Source of the DNA: Edaphochlamys debaryana
Taxonomy: Eukaryota; Chlorophyta; Chlorophyceae; Chlamydomonadales
Direction of reading: 5' to 3'
Length of the DNA stretch: 64,000 nucleotides
Assembly (NCBI GenBank): GCA_016858145.1
Contig: JAEHOE010000019.1
Location: 124,001 to 188,000, forward strand
The notes under the pieces were generated by a model. The model worked only from the letters and a program-made list of their open reading frames with translations, did not search any database and had not been told where the DNA came from. This document shows, in pieces, positions 24,246 through 35,085 of this stretch (position 1 is the first letter of the stretch; each line of letters opens with the position of its first letter). The translations under genes and the position numbers were made by a program.

Positions 24246-26874
24246 ATGGCAGCCCTGCGCGTCGCCGTCTTCAGCTGTGAGGATGCGGAGCACTGGCGCG
24301 GCTACACCCTGAGCCTCTGGCAGAAGGCCCTGGGCCGGCCTGGCGACACCTTCACATACTTCCCGTAGGTCTGACGGGCGGGGAATGTCACTAACGGCAC
24401 GGTCACCACCTGCCCCTTCCTGCCCGGGCCCTATGAACCAACTTCCAGCTACGCGCCTGACGTGTGGTACCGGTATCTCCTGTTCTGGCGCCGCCCCTGG
24501 CAGGTGCCACCGCGGCGAGTTTCCCGAGGTGGAGGGAGTGCGCGACCGCTTCGAAGTCATTGTTGGTAGGACTTCGCGGCTCGAGCTCACGGGTCACCAG
24601 CCCGCTGAACCGCCTTCCCGCCGGCCCCGCCCCCAGTGGGTGGCTCGCACTACAATACAGACGACCCACAGCCCTGGATCCGGCGGCTGGAGGGCCTGCT
24701 ACCGCAGTACCTGGCGGCCGGGGTGCGCGTGGTGGGGTGCTGCTTCGGGCACCAGATCCTGGCACAGGTGGGCGGCGCGGGAGTGGGAGGTTGGAGGAGC
24801 GGTAGGGGGAGTGTGGGGCGAGGGGTGGGGCAGGAGGCGAGGTGGGGCGAGGGCGCGGCGGCAAGCCATGAGCCTGGATATGGGAGTCAGCAGCTCGGTG
24901 ACCGCAACAGGCCCCAGCGGGTGCCGGCATAGCCCGCTGCTGCTTACGTGCCCTGCGTCCCCCCAACTCGTGCCTTTCCCTCAGGCGCTGGGGGGCCAGG
25001 TGGGGCGCAACCCGTCCGGCCGCTTCGTGCTCGGGGTGGAGGAGATTCAGGTGGACGTGGCGGCGGCGGAGGCCGCGGGGCTGCCGCTGCCTTCGCCGGC
25101 GGCGCTGGACCCGGCGGGGCCCGGCTCGGGTCCCGTACAGCTGCGGCTGCTGGAGAGCCACGGGGACCAGGTGCTGCAGCTGCCGCCTGGGGCTACGCTC
25201 TTGGCGTCGTCGGGTGAGGCGGGGGCGGGGAGTGGGGCATATGCGGGGATGGGCCGGGAAGGGTTCTGCCAGGTGGTTTCGCCCATCGGCAGATGACGTG
25301 CAATGCTGATTGGCAGGGCGCAGGAGGGAAGCCAAAGCAGATCTTGAATGACGCGTGCTGTGCCCGTCTTCCCGCTGCCCTTGGGCCCCGCTCAGGCACC
25401 GCCCGGCACGAGATGTTCTGTGCTGCCGGCGGCATGTGCCTCGGATTCCAGTTCCACCCCGAGTTCACGCCCGCCATTGTCAGTGAGAAGATCCTGCCAC
25501 GCGTGGGCGCGCCGGGGGGCCGGCTCAGCGCGGAGGAGTCGGCGGCGGCAGGGGCGGCGCTGACGGCAGCTGACGGGGCGGCGGAGGGCGCGGCGGAGGC
25601 GGTCAGCACGCCGGTATTCCTTCAGGTGGGGAGCTGAGGCGGGGAGGACGGCAAAAGGGATGCAGCAGCGCTGCCCGCGAGCCATGCCCCCGTGTGTTTA
25701 TGGGCAGGGGCCAAAGCAGTTCGGCCCACGGTGCTGTGGCGCTTAGGGAAGAGGCGGGGATCTGTGCCGCATACTTGTCCACCTCAGCTGCCGTTGCTGC
25801 GCCCTCGCAGGCTCTGCGGGCATTCGTGAGGAGTCCAGCACCCAAGCCCTCGGCGCAGGCTGGCGCAGCGGACTCCGCCGCCTCCGCGGCCGAGGCGGTG
25901 GCGGCAGCAGCGGCGGCGGGGGCAGAGGCGGCGGCGGGGGCGCGGCAGGTGGGACCAATTCGCTGCAGGGGAGGGCTGCAACGGCCGTCAGGCTGGAAGG
26001 TGCCGGGAGAGCACCTCAGCTCTCGGGTTCCTGAGATCCTGACCTTCTTCCCGCCCGGTGCACACCCGCAACCGTGCCGCCGTCAGGCCCTGGAGATACG
26101 GGCCGGCGCGGCTGCTGAGGCGGTCTCCGCCCACGTGCGCTCGGCCGCTGCGGCAGGTGAGGAGCCCCCTTGCTAGCTCCTAACGAACCCCGTGGAGCTA
26201 TAGCTGGTGCTCTGCGCACCACGGTTCCCTTTGCACACTGAGCGCGCACATCTATGGCACCGTGCCCAGTCCACTCCGGGCCTCAAGCATCACGGTCGAC
26301 ACGCACAGCATTCCCCACGTCCTCCCCATCCCGCTCGCGCCCCCCAGGGCTGGCGCAAGGCACCCTGGCGGCCCAGCTGCTGACGGACTGCAACCGCGAG
26401 GCGGCGGGGGCGTACAGCCGGGCGGCGGCAGGGGCGGAGGCGGCGGGGGAGAAGGTGGCCACCGCCCGCACCGTGCAGGCGGCTCCGCTCAAGGTGTGCG
26501 TGGGCTGTTGTCCTGGTGGCCCGCCCATCCCTCGTAGCTCATGTTGCTCATGACGCGAGTCACGCAGCTCCCTGCCACGTGCTGTGCGAACATTGCACAT
26601 AGCACCAGAGCCAGAACCAGATCACGGCCACGTGCTGTGCAAACGCGTCCATCAGCGCCTCCTGCCATCGCCACGCAAGCCATAGCCCGACCCCTGCCCC
26701 CTCCGCCCCTCCGGCCCCCCTTGTCAGTTGGCGCTGGGGTCTCTGGGCGGCCTGGAAGCCCAGGTGGACCACCTGCTGGCGGCGGTGGGGGGGCTGGAGC
26801 TGCAGGCGCAGGCGCTGGAGGCGCAGCTGGAGGCGCAGGGGGGGCAGCAGCAGGGGCAGAAGCAGGCGACCTAG
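24246..26874 (+). CDS. Gamma-glutamyl-peptidase-like class I glutamine amidotransferase with C-terminal coiled-coil extension
   Basis: Nine exons in phase give 423 residues: 24246-24364, 24504-24565, 24637-24767, 24985-25213, 25396-25625, 25811-25948, 26087-26156, 26348-26493 and 26728-26874. Residues 1-240 match the plant gamma-glutamyl peptidase (GGP) kind of class I GATase: GEFPEVEGVRDRFEVIVVGG, then WIRRLEGLLPQYL, the nucleophile elbow GCCFGHQILAQ (Cys about 96), LLESHGDQVLQLPPGATLLA, and FQFHPEF holding catalytic His 201 and Glu 203. All three catalytic residues are present, so it is likely active on gamma-glutamyl compounds such as glutathione conjugates. Residues 258-423 are Ala/Glu/Gln-rich helix: CNREAAGAYSRAAAGAEAAG then LGGLEAQVDHLLAAVGGLEL. 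That layout resembles BLOC-1 subunit 2, a weak by-eye likeness. No such extension is typical of GGPs. The final exon opens directly after CAG at 26727. Confidence 0.8.
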
Positions 26875-28065
26875 GGCAGACGCGGGCGGGGCGAGCGAAG
26901 CCGGGGGCGACAGAGAGCTGAGTCGTGTGAGGTCGGGGGGAGACGCTGGGTGCTGGGTACGCTGGCTTGGTGCAGCTGAGGCCAGGCTCGTTGAGGTGGT
27001 GGGAGTAGTGGTAGTGGAGAGTACGGGGTTGCGACGCGGGCGCTGCAGCCTGCAGGCTAGGGAGTGATGCGAGGCGAGAGTCGACGTGCCTCTTGGCAAG
27101 CGGGTTCATGTACAGTGGAATTGCTGAAGAGCGAGCTGCATTCATCATGGTTGGTGGGGGCTTCTGGTACGTTACTCCATGTGCATGCGGGGAGGCTGCG
27201 CTGGGCTGGGTCGTCTGCCGTATTGGAACATGCGGAAGCGCGCTGGGAGGTGCACTCGGGGTAGGCCGTCACGGCTGGACTGCTTCAGCTTTGTGTAGCC
27301 CTGAGCATCTCTTGCTCTCTGTGGAGCGTGGAGCGTCACCCAAGAATGCCGAGTGGCGTGCTGTTGGATTACAGCTTTGCAGACCGGCGTAGCACAGACA
27401 CGCCAAGCACACCATTACACCATTACAACTCCCGCCAAGGGAAGCTCGACCGCTTAGCAGGGGGGTTACTAGTCCATCTGCTTAAGCATGCCCTAGCACA
27501 TGTACGACCTTAAGTCGACCCCACCTTCGGCGCCCTAAACTACTCGTGTATCACACAACTAGACCAACGACAGTGGTTGCCGCCAACTACCATACGACTA
27601 CAGCGCCACCTTCACTGGTTTCCGGGGCGGAAGGAAGGGCGAATACAATTGGTACAAAACGGTCATTTATGCGTGGTTATGCTCACTGCCCGTGGGCACA
27701 CAGTTGTTGGATTGCTTCCAGAAGGGGCCGGTTTGCGGTCCTCCGGGGAAGGGTATTCTAGTACACAAAGCTCGCTACAAGGCTACAAAAGAGCTTCGCA
27801 CATGGTTTCGCGGCAACCCACACCACACCCACCCAGAGCTCCTCTACGCTCTCCTCCCGAGCAGCATCCGTCGCCGCCCACCAGCCCTCTCGGCCCCTCA
27901 CACCATCACCACTTTGTCCCCCTTACCCCCGCGTGCCGAGCTCCAAGCCACGGCCCTCCCTCCCCCCTTCCTGCCCTGCGCCACGCAGCCGCCTCTCCCG
28001 CCGTCTCAGCCCTCCAAACGGGCAGGCTCGCCTCACGGTCACCCCCCCTTCACACCGCCTGCAGC
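26875..28065. other. Convergent intergenic region, about 1.2 kb
   Basis: The 3' flanks of the amidotransferase gene (+) and the DNL zinc finger gene (-) meet here. Three minus-strand TGTAA signals cluster at 27369-27428. No plus-strand TGTAA was found for the amidotransferase transcript. No gene is visible. Confidence 0.45.
27415..27428 (-). other. Paired TGTAA polyadenylation signals (minus strand)
   Basis: TTACA appears on the plus strand at 27415-27419 and 27424-27428, that is TGTAA twice on the minus strand, about 640 bases past the DNL zinc finger stop. A third copy is at 27369-27373. Confidence 0.45.
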
Positions 28066-30195
28066 TCACTGCTTGTTCCCGCCGCTGCCGTCCTTGTGGG
28101 TCTCGAAGCCGCTGACCTTGCCCCCGTTTGCAAAGAAGTCCAGGTCCTCGGGGGCGGGGCGCAGCGCCTCGGGCACCTGCGGGCGGGCGAAGGGCAGGCG
28201 AGCGGCGGGCAGACATGTGAGGCAGGCGAGGAAAGGCAGCCGCCGCCGTCGAGGCCGTGGCCGGCCATGGAGTAGGTATCGGGCACAAACCAGAGGACTA
28301 GGGCCTTGGGGGCCTGTGTGGGGCCTGCATGAGGCCCGCAGCGGGCCTGCAGGGGCCCCGCACCTGCTCGACGCTGAACTTGGGGCGGGGCGGCACGCGC
28401 TTGCCGTTGCGGTACACGGTGCGTCGGGACTGGTCCCACAGCCCCAGGTGGTCGCGGATGAGGTGCCACTTGTTGCAGCGCCCGCACTGCGCAAACACGG
28501 TGCCGCTGGCGAAGGAGTCGGGGGAGATGGGCTTGCTGCGGGGCGGGGAGCGCAAGCAAGAATGGAGGCAGAGGGGGGCTGCGTCAGGCTAACGCGTTGA
28601 GGCAAGCCAAGAAACTTGAGGCTTTTGAAGTGAGGTGCCTAATGGACCTACTCCTGCGCCTCTTCGCCAGTTATGTCAATGCAAGTGTGCCCTGCCCCGA
28701 GCCCGCATGCTCACATGTTGACCGCCTTGCACCCGTTGGACAGGCACGTGAAGCGCAGCTGCATGCAAGCATGGGCGAGACATGGCAAGCGTCAGCCCGG
28801 CGGCATACAAGGCAGCATGGGGTCCACGCAATCCTCGCGCACACCGTACGCACACCCTCGTGACCCACCATCTTGGTCCGGCGCGGGCTGGTGGTGGAGC
28901 TCTGGAAGAGATCGCCCTCCACCTCCTGACAGGAAAGGAACGAGAGCGAGGCGTGAGAGGCAAGCCAGCAGGCAGGCACGTCCCTCTATTGAGGCACGTC
29001 CCTCTATTGCGCAACGCTACAGCGCGGCTCGCCTTCTCACTGCACCCGTCCACCCCCGCCCTTCCCGTCCCCTCGCCTTGCCCACCTCTGGCGCGTCCGC
29101 ACTGGTGCTGGGCCCCACGTACACGATGCCGGTACAGGAGGACGTGGCGGGGGGCGCCTCGGCGGCCGCAGGCGCGGCGGGCGCGGCGGCTGCCGGCCCC
29201 GGCCCTGCCTCCACGTCCACGTCCACCAGGGGGCCGTCGCTAATGAGCGTGAGGGCGGTGGGCTGCTGAGCCACGGCCTGCGGGCGGAGTAGCGGAAAAG
29301 CAGAAGGGGGAGAGGTCTTAGTGGACAGGATGGTTGGTCTCAACGAAAAATATTCGCCAAGGGGTGGGCAGAATGGACGGAGAATGGGCTCTGGCGGGGG
29401 TTGGCCGCAGCGCGTGTTTGGGGCACGGCGGGTCGGACTGGGGGTACGGTTCTGGAAGCTGCGTCGGGCAGACGGCAAAGGCAGGACGCCGTGCGCAGCG
29501 CAGGGTTCACAGGCGCAATGACAGAACACAAGCCGACACGAACCTGTTGGATGAGGCTCAGAGAGGTGGGCCCGGGCGCGGGGCGCACCGAGCGCGCGGG
29601 GAGCGATTTGGCCCGGTGGAACTTGGCCCGCACCGCGCGCGTGGACTGGGCGGCCTCCTCGCGCCCCTCCACGCGGGGAATGACGAAAGCAGCCCCACGG
29701 ACGTTGTAGTACTGGTCCTGCAAGCGGAGGCAGTGGGCAGGGGCAGAGGGCGTGAGCGCAGAACGCTCACTGAAGCCCGATGCGCAGGCGAGGGTGCGGC
29801 GGGCATGGCAGTGTCGGGGGGCTTCCGGAGCGGTCGGCCTGGCTAGAACTGGGGCCTGCAAGGTCGGCAGGGCCCCATCGACGTTTGGTACACAGCGCAT
29901 GGGCTGGCTGGCCCGCAGGAAGCTAGCCGCAAGAGAGAGCGCGCGGATGGATGTGTGGGATGGGTCCAGTAAACGCTTAGTGTTGCTAGCCAGCAACATA
30001 CCGGCAGCTCAAGACCCTGTCAGGGGCGCTAAGACACACCTGCATGGAGTCGAGGAGCCACAGCGTGCCCGACGGCAGCGCGACGGGGCGCGCAGCGGGG
30101 CCCTCTGAAGATGCGTGAGCGCGCACGCTGACGAAGCAGCGTCGCGAGGACGACGCCGTCCGCCACGGCCGACATGACGCGCGCTGGAGCAGCAT
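28066..30195 (-). CDS. DNL-type zinc finger protein (Zim17/HEP-like HSP70-escort protein)
   Basis: Proteins of the DNL (Zim17/Tim15/HEP) family keep organellar HSP70s soluble. Exons 30195-30040, 29717-29544, 29277-29086, 28925-28869, 28758-28715, 28535-28364 and 28176-28066 are in phase and give 301 residues. Residues 1-35 (MLLQRASCRPWRTASSSRRC onward) resemble an organelle transit peptide. The signature spans residues 194-241: LRFTCLSNGC, then a linker to GTVFAQCGRCNKWHLIRDHL and GLW. His 232 and Asp 236 of the HLIxDxL core are present. The first zinc knuckle reads C198-x4-C203 instead of the family's usual C-x2-C. About 190 residues precede the finger, long for the family, and a 60-residue tail follows. 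The gene is divergent from RabGGTase alpha, 363 bases apart. The target organelle (chloroplast or mitochondrion) cannot be decided from sequence alone. Confidence 0.82.
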
Positions 30196-30558
30196 GGTGG
30201 CGCGGTGAGGAGGAACGCCCTGAAGTCGGGACTCACTTGCTTGTGCCGGGACTTAGGGCTTTCGAAGAGTGAGGGTTAAGCCGCTTCTGGAGTGCTGCAG
30301 GGGTGCTTAGTACGTTTGCTAGTGTGCAGCAAGTGTGAAGCAGCGATTACAGTGGCGAGGGATCGCAACCCACTCGCAATGGCCTGATTGTGCCAGACCG
30401 CACACTGCATGCCCCGATATCGTGTGCAAGTGTGCGAGCAAGCAGCGGGGGCCTGGGGGGCAATCCGCGCGAGGGGGGGTTGCATGATGCACAAAGATGC
30501 ACAAAGACCTGCTTTCACAGCTTGCATACACCACTAGGATACTGAGCAAGTCCCGACA
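30196..30558. promoter_or_regulatory. Short divergent promoter region (DNL zinc finger / RabGGTase alpha)
   Basis: Only 363 bases lie between the start codons of two divergent genes, so both 5' UTRs and both promoters must fit here. A bidirectional promoter is likely. I see no obvious TATA box in the expected place for either gene. Confidence 0.5.
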
Positions 30559-32883
30559 ATGCACGGCCGACCGCGCGAGTACAAGAACAAGCTGAAGAAC
30601 GACCACAAGGCGCAGGAGGCCTACAAGAAGAAGGCGCGCACGCACCCCTCCTCAGAACAATCTGATCGCAAAAGCTATTAAGCTTACGTCAGCTTTGGTA
30701 CTTGTGTGCACAGGTTGACGCCATCCGCAATGGCACAGCGCTGGTCCTCGAGTATCGCAAGCAGCGCAAGTATGAGCCGGCCATTCTAGACGCGTCGGCG
30801 AAGCTGCTGAAGGTGGTGCCAGAGGTGAGGACATGCGGGGGGAGCTGAGCGAGGCGATCTGGCGGGGCGAAGCGACGGGGGGCAAGGCCCGCTCTGGGTG
30901 TTGCGGCACGGTTCCCTAGCGTCGCCTCCTTACCAAACACCCGCCGCCACCCCCACGAGCCCCAGATATACACGCTATGGAACTACCGGCGAGAGGCGCT
31001 GGAGCCCGCTTTCGCGGCAGGTGGTGAGGCGGCCCAGAAAGCCAGCGAGGGCGAGCTGGCGCTGACACAGGTGGGTGCCTGCGTAAGCCTGCAATAGTTT
31101 TGCGCCACAGGTCCAAGCACCTGACCTTGCTAAGTGCAACCGGGCCAGCGGCGGTGCAGACACGAGCACCTGACGCGCGAGCGCGCTAACCTGCCCCCCG
31201 CTGCAGGCTGCCCTGATGGATAACCCCAAGTCCTACTCCGCCTGGCACCACCGCAAGTGGGTTGTGGCCAAGGGACTGGCGTCTCTGGACCGAGAGCTGG
31301 CCGTCATCTCCAAGTGAGTCCCAGTTTCCATGCGGTCATCCGCAGACCTGCTTCAACTGCCCGCCGCGCGTGCTTCACGGTTGCTTGGCCGGGGAGGGCA
31401 CTCCACAGCACCCGGGACGTACCGTAGCAACACGCCCTCGCGGGTGCGCTCCCGCCCCCCTCCACAGGGCCCTGGACGAGGACCAGCGCAACTTCCACGC
31501 CTGGAACTACCGCCGCTTCATCGTGGACCGCATGGGTCGGCCGCCGCAGGTGGGCCCCTGCAGCGGTGGGAGTATACCGCGGCGGGGTCACAGCCTGCTG
31601 GGGCGCCCTCGGCTGGACCCCCCCGCTTGGCCTGGACTTTGATAGCGCCGAGCAGCCTGCCGTGGCCGTCGCCTAGGGCAGGCGGATGTGCGCAGGCGTT
31701 GTGACGGGCGGTTGATTTTGTCGTGCAGGACGAGCTGCAGTACACGGAGGAGAAGATCATCCAGAACTTCTCCAACTACAGCGCCTGGCACACGCGCACC
31801 ATCCTGCTGCACCAGATGTACGGCGGAGGCGGTACAGCCGCAGCACCTGCAGCGGCGGGGCCAGGGGCGGCGGAGGCCTCACCATCAGGGACAGCGGACG
31901 CCGCAGCTGGGCCCGGGCCGGGCCCGGGTGGGTTCGGGCTGGGCGTGGTGGCCTCGACCCGGGGCTCTGCCAGCCAGCGCACGCCCATCCCGCATGACGT
32001 ACTGGACGGGGAGTACGACATGGTGCACCAGGTAGGACGGCATGTGGGGCTCGAGAGCAGACTGAGGGGCTTAGTCGGTAGGAGCCACCGACTTATCAGC
32101 CGCGCCTTTGTACGGGGCGTGGGCCAGGCAATGATGGCTGCCGAGCCTTAACGCGCCCCGCTGTGTCCCGCTTGCCCCAGGCGTTCGCCACGGACGCCCG
32201 GGACCAGTCCCCCTGGATGTACTACCGCTGGCTGGTGGGCAACACGCTGGCGCACCTGCAGCCCCCGGCGGCGGCGGCGGCCGCGGAGCGGCCAGCGGGG
32301 TCCTCAGACTCAGCGGGAGCCGGGGAAGCGTCGGGGAGCGGACCGGGCGAGGGGCAGCCGGGGGCAGGGGCGGCGGCGGCAGGCGCGGAGGGGGAGGGGG
32401 ACGCTCAGGCGGAGGCGCGGCTGCTCGTGGGCGCGGTGCTGGAGCGGGAGGCCGCCCGCATGCGGTCTGACCACCTGGCGGCAGACCCGGACGCCAAGTG
32501 GCCGCTGCTCACGCTGGCGCGGCTGCGGGAGGCGCAGGTGGGCGGGCCTGGCTGGGCTTGTGTGTGTTGAGGGCCGGACTGGAGTGGTACACGGGTAGCC
32601 GCTCAAGCATCCATCCCCTGCAGCGCATCACCTTTTTCCTGGTTCAAGTGCTTGGCCCGTGACGACTGCCCCGGTCCGTGAGTACCGCTGCCCAACCTTT
32701 GGACTTTTCCCGTAGGCAAGGCTGGGGCTAGCCGGCTCGGCGGAGGAGTGTGCGGCCGCTGCCGCCGAGGCGCGGGAGCTGTACGGGCGGCTGGCGGCGG
32801 TGGACCCCATGCGGCGGGGGTTCTACGAGGACGCGGCGGAGGGGCGGGCCTTCGTGGTGGTGCAGGCGCTGGGCACGGTGTGA
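30559..32883 (+). CDS. RGTA: Rab geranylgeranyltransferase (GGTase-II) alpha subunit
   Basis: The alpha subunit of the enzyme that adds geranylgeranyl groups to Rab GTPases presented by REP. Exons 30559-30633, 30714-30824, 30966-31070, 31207-31313, 31468-31549, 31729-32031, 32181-32537 and 32716-32883 are in phase and give 435 residues. The N-terminus MHGRPREYKNKLKND matches the conserved MHGR start of the family. Five prenyltransferase-alpha repeats are seen: YTLWNYRRE (about 64), YSAWHHRKW (about 105), FHAWNYRRF (about 140), YSAWHTR (about 174) and PWMYYRWL (about 270). Ala/Gly/Pro-rich insertions separate repeats 4 and 5 and follow repeat 5. The Ig-like and LRR domains of the mammalian protein are absent. 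Intron 1 has no usable GT donor: the first exon must leave at a GC after AAG (30634) because a stop follows in frame at 30679-30681. Confidence 0.92.
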
Positions 32884-33918
32884 GGGGCCGCGGCAGCGGG
32901 GCAGAGGGCGGGTGGCTGAGGCCTCTGGGGGGAGGGCGAAGGCTGGCGTGGCTTGGCAGCCGGTGGATATGGCGGGTGCATGGAGCGCAGTACGCGCAGT
33001 ACTGGCGGTGGCCCCGAAGTACGGGTGGCCCAGGCAAAGGCTTGTGTGGCCACGCACTCCCTGTAGCCCCGACGATGCCAGCGGCCATGGACGCCGGCCG
33101 GAGCCATATATCGACAGCATCCAACCTAGATATGGCTCTCTCGCGGGCGGGACCAGGTGAGTCGACGGAGTGCGCTTCCGGGCGGGTACGCTTGACCAGC
33201 CTCCTAAGACGAGCCCCTTGCTGCAGGCTTTCCATCTATGGCTCTGGCTTTGGAGATATGATGTCCGGGATGCCCCTGGTCTTCGTTGGGAGCTACCCCT
33301 GCGTCGTCGTCGGTCATCTCTCTGCATCGGAATCGTGAGCGGTGGTCGCTGCAGTGCCCTAGCTCTCGCCATGTCCAACATCCATGGTGCGCGACGCAGG
33401 ATTACGTGCCTGACCTCCAAAGGCGAGGCCGGCTCTATGTTGGCAGACAGACAGGCTTATGGCGTGTGCGTGAGCACACACCACCGGCACCGCGGGGGAG
33501 GGCCGTGGAGGGCAGGGAGTGGCAGGGGCTGGGGATGCTGGGGAGGGCCCTGTGCGCTTGTGTGCACCCCTCTACAGCCCAATCCTCCCCCTAGTACTCA
33601 TCAGTGTGGGTGCCAGCGCCTCGTATGCAGTTATCCTGCGCCTCAAATTGCTGGCAGCACTAGCCCCCGCAACCCCCTGCAATCCCCTCTTGACCGTACG
33701 GGATGCTGCGCGTGCAGCAGCTGCAAGCACCACACCTGCCCGCCTGCACGCGCACCCCGCATCCAACTCGTACACACGACACCGCTGGAACTGCCTCCCT
33801 GCTGTCGGTGCTCTCGGCAACTTACCCGCCAAAACATTTCCTGGCCCGCCCGCGTGGGCAGCTCATTCGCTTGAGCAATCAGCTAGCTGATAGCGTATAG
33901 TGAGCCAAAGCAGCAGCC
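32884..33918. other. Intergenic region holding a fibrocystin-L exon fragment
   Basis: This is the 3' flank of RabGGTase alpha and the promoter side of DCP1. Its centre (33102-33442) is a copy of exons 1-3 of the fibrocystin-L-like gene that starts at 36457. No TGTAA was found on the plus strand. Confidence 0.6.
33102..33442 (+). pseudogene. Duplicated fragment of fibrocystin-L exons 1-3
   Basis: 341 bases match 36536-36877 almost base for base, including both introns (donor GTGAGTCGACGG, acceptor CTTGCTGCAG). The one clear difference is a missing C in the exon 3 part, after GGCCGGCTC at 33435, which shifts the frame. The copy lacks the ATG and most of the signal peptide, and exon 3 is cut short. 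Because introns are kept, it came from DNA duplication, not from a transcript. Confidence 0.9.
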
Positions 33919-35085
33919 ATGGCGCCTCCGGTGGCCGTGGCGAGCGACACGGTGGCCATGCTGAAGCGCTTCGACGAGGACGTGGAGGAGGTGCTCGCGA
34001 GCTCGGGGCATGTGTCGATGTACACCATGGCAGTCGAGACGCAATCGTGGAGCCGCAAGGAGGTTGAGGGCTCGTTGTTCATCCTCAAGCGGCGCGGAAC
34101 GCCCCGCTTCCAGCTGCTGGTGCTCAACAAGCTCTCGACTGCCAACTACGTGGAGGACGTGCACTCGGGGCTCGATTTCGAGCTCAACCCGCCCTACCTT
34201 ATGTACACGCATGGGAACTCCGAGATCATCGGCGTGTGGTTCTATGAGCCTGACGACCTGGCGCGCGTGGAGGAGGTCCTGAAACGCATCAAGCACCAGG
34301 CGGGCCCCGCGATCGCTCCCGCCCCGACCGCGCAGTCCGCGGTCAAGCCCGCGCGAGCGGCGGGGGGTGACGACGCGTTTTGGGACAAGCCCCACCACGC
34401 GGCCACGGCTGCGGAGAAGGCGGCCGCCGCCCAGCGGCTGGGGGTCCAGGCTCCAGCGCCGGCAGCTGCGGCCGCCCCCGCGGCAGCTTCGCCTGCGGAC
34501 GGTGCCAACAACCTGGCCAACCTGCTCCGGAACGCCACGATCAAGCAACAGCAGGGGCCGGCCGCCTCCCCAGCAACGCCACCCCCCGCCGGCGGGCCCC
34601 TGCCTCCCAGCTTCTTCGCCCAGGCCCGCGCCCCGGCTGTGGCGCCGGCGCCACAGGCCCCGCCCCCGCAGCAGCAGGCTCCTTTCCCCGGCGCGCCGCC
34701 CGTGCACGCTCCGCAGCCGGCGCCCATGCCGCCCCACATCGCCCCCAGCCCTCAGGCTCCGGTGGCCACCCCGCCAGGCCCGGGCGGAAACGCGCTGGCG
34801 AAGCTGTTCGCGAACGCCAACAAGGGGCCGGCACCGCCGCCCCCGCCGCACGCCGCGCAGGCCATCCCGGTGCCCGTGCCCGCGTCCCCGGGGGCGGCCG
34901 GGCCCGCACCGCACGCGCCGCCGCCCCAGCCACCTCCCCACGCTGCGGCGATGGCCCCGCCGCAGGCGCCTGGGGCAGTGCCGGATGAGGAGCGGGTGCG
35001 CAGGCTGCTGGGGCGGATCGCAACTAACGAGGGCCTGCTGAGGATGCTCGCGGCGGAGATGCGGGCCGTCGGGATGCTGCAGTAA
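33919..35085 (+). CDS. DCP1: DCP1, mRNA-decapping activator (single exon)
   Basis: DCP1 activates the DCP2 decapping enzyme in 5'-3' mRNA decay and P-bodies. The gene is one uninterrupted frame of 388 codons. Residues 1-125 are the EVH1-like DCP1 domain: AMLKRFDEDVEEVLASSGHV, VSMYTM, SWSRKEVEGSLFILKR, FQLLVLNKLSTANYVED, LMYTHGNSEIIGVWFYEPDD. A long Pro/Ala/Gln-rich linker carries two similar short motifs, NNLANLLRNA (about 198) and GNALAKLFANA (about 290), which may be binding peptides. The C-terminus (about 354-388, ERVRRLLGRIATNEGLLRML) fits the DCP1 trimerisation helix. ATG 33919 sits in a strong GCAGCCATGGCG context. It is the only intronless gene in the window. Confidence 0.92.
   Translation: MAPPVAVASDTVAMLKRFDEDVEEVLASSGHVSMYTMAVETQSWSRKEVEGSLFILKRRGTPRFQLLVLNKLSTANYVEDVHSGLDFELNPPYLMYTHGNSEIIGVWFYEPDDLARVEEVLKRIKHQAGPAIAPAPTAQSAVKPARAAGGDDAFWDKPHHAATAAEKAAAAQRLGVQAPAPAAAAAPAAASPADGANNLANLLRNATIKQQQGPAASPATPPPAGGPLPPSFFAQARAPAVAPAPQAPPPQQQAPFPGAPPVHAPQPAPMPPHIAPSPQAPVATPPGPGGNALAKLFANANKGPAPPPPPHAAQAIPVPVPASPGAAGPAPHAPPPQPPPHAAAMAPPQAPGAVPDEERVRRLLGRIATNEGLLRMLAAEMRAVGMLQ

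Noticed and set aside
30634..30680. RabGGTase alpha exon 1 read through to the TAA at 30679-30681 as a small protein
   Set aside because: The MHGR start and the phase-0 match to the next exon fit the family. Reading through ends after about 40 residues without any domain.
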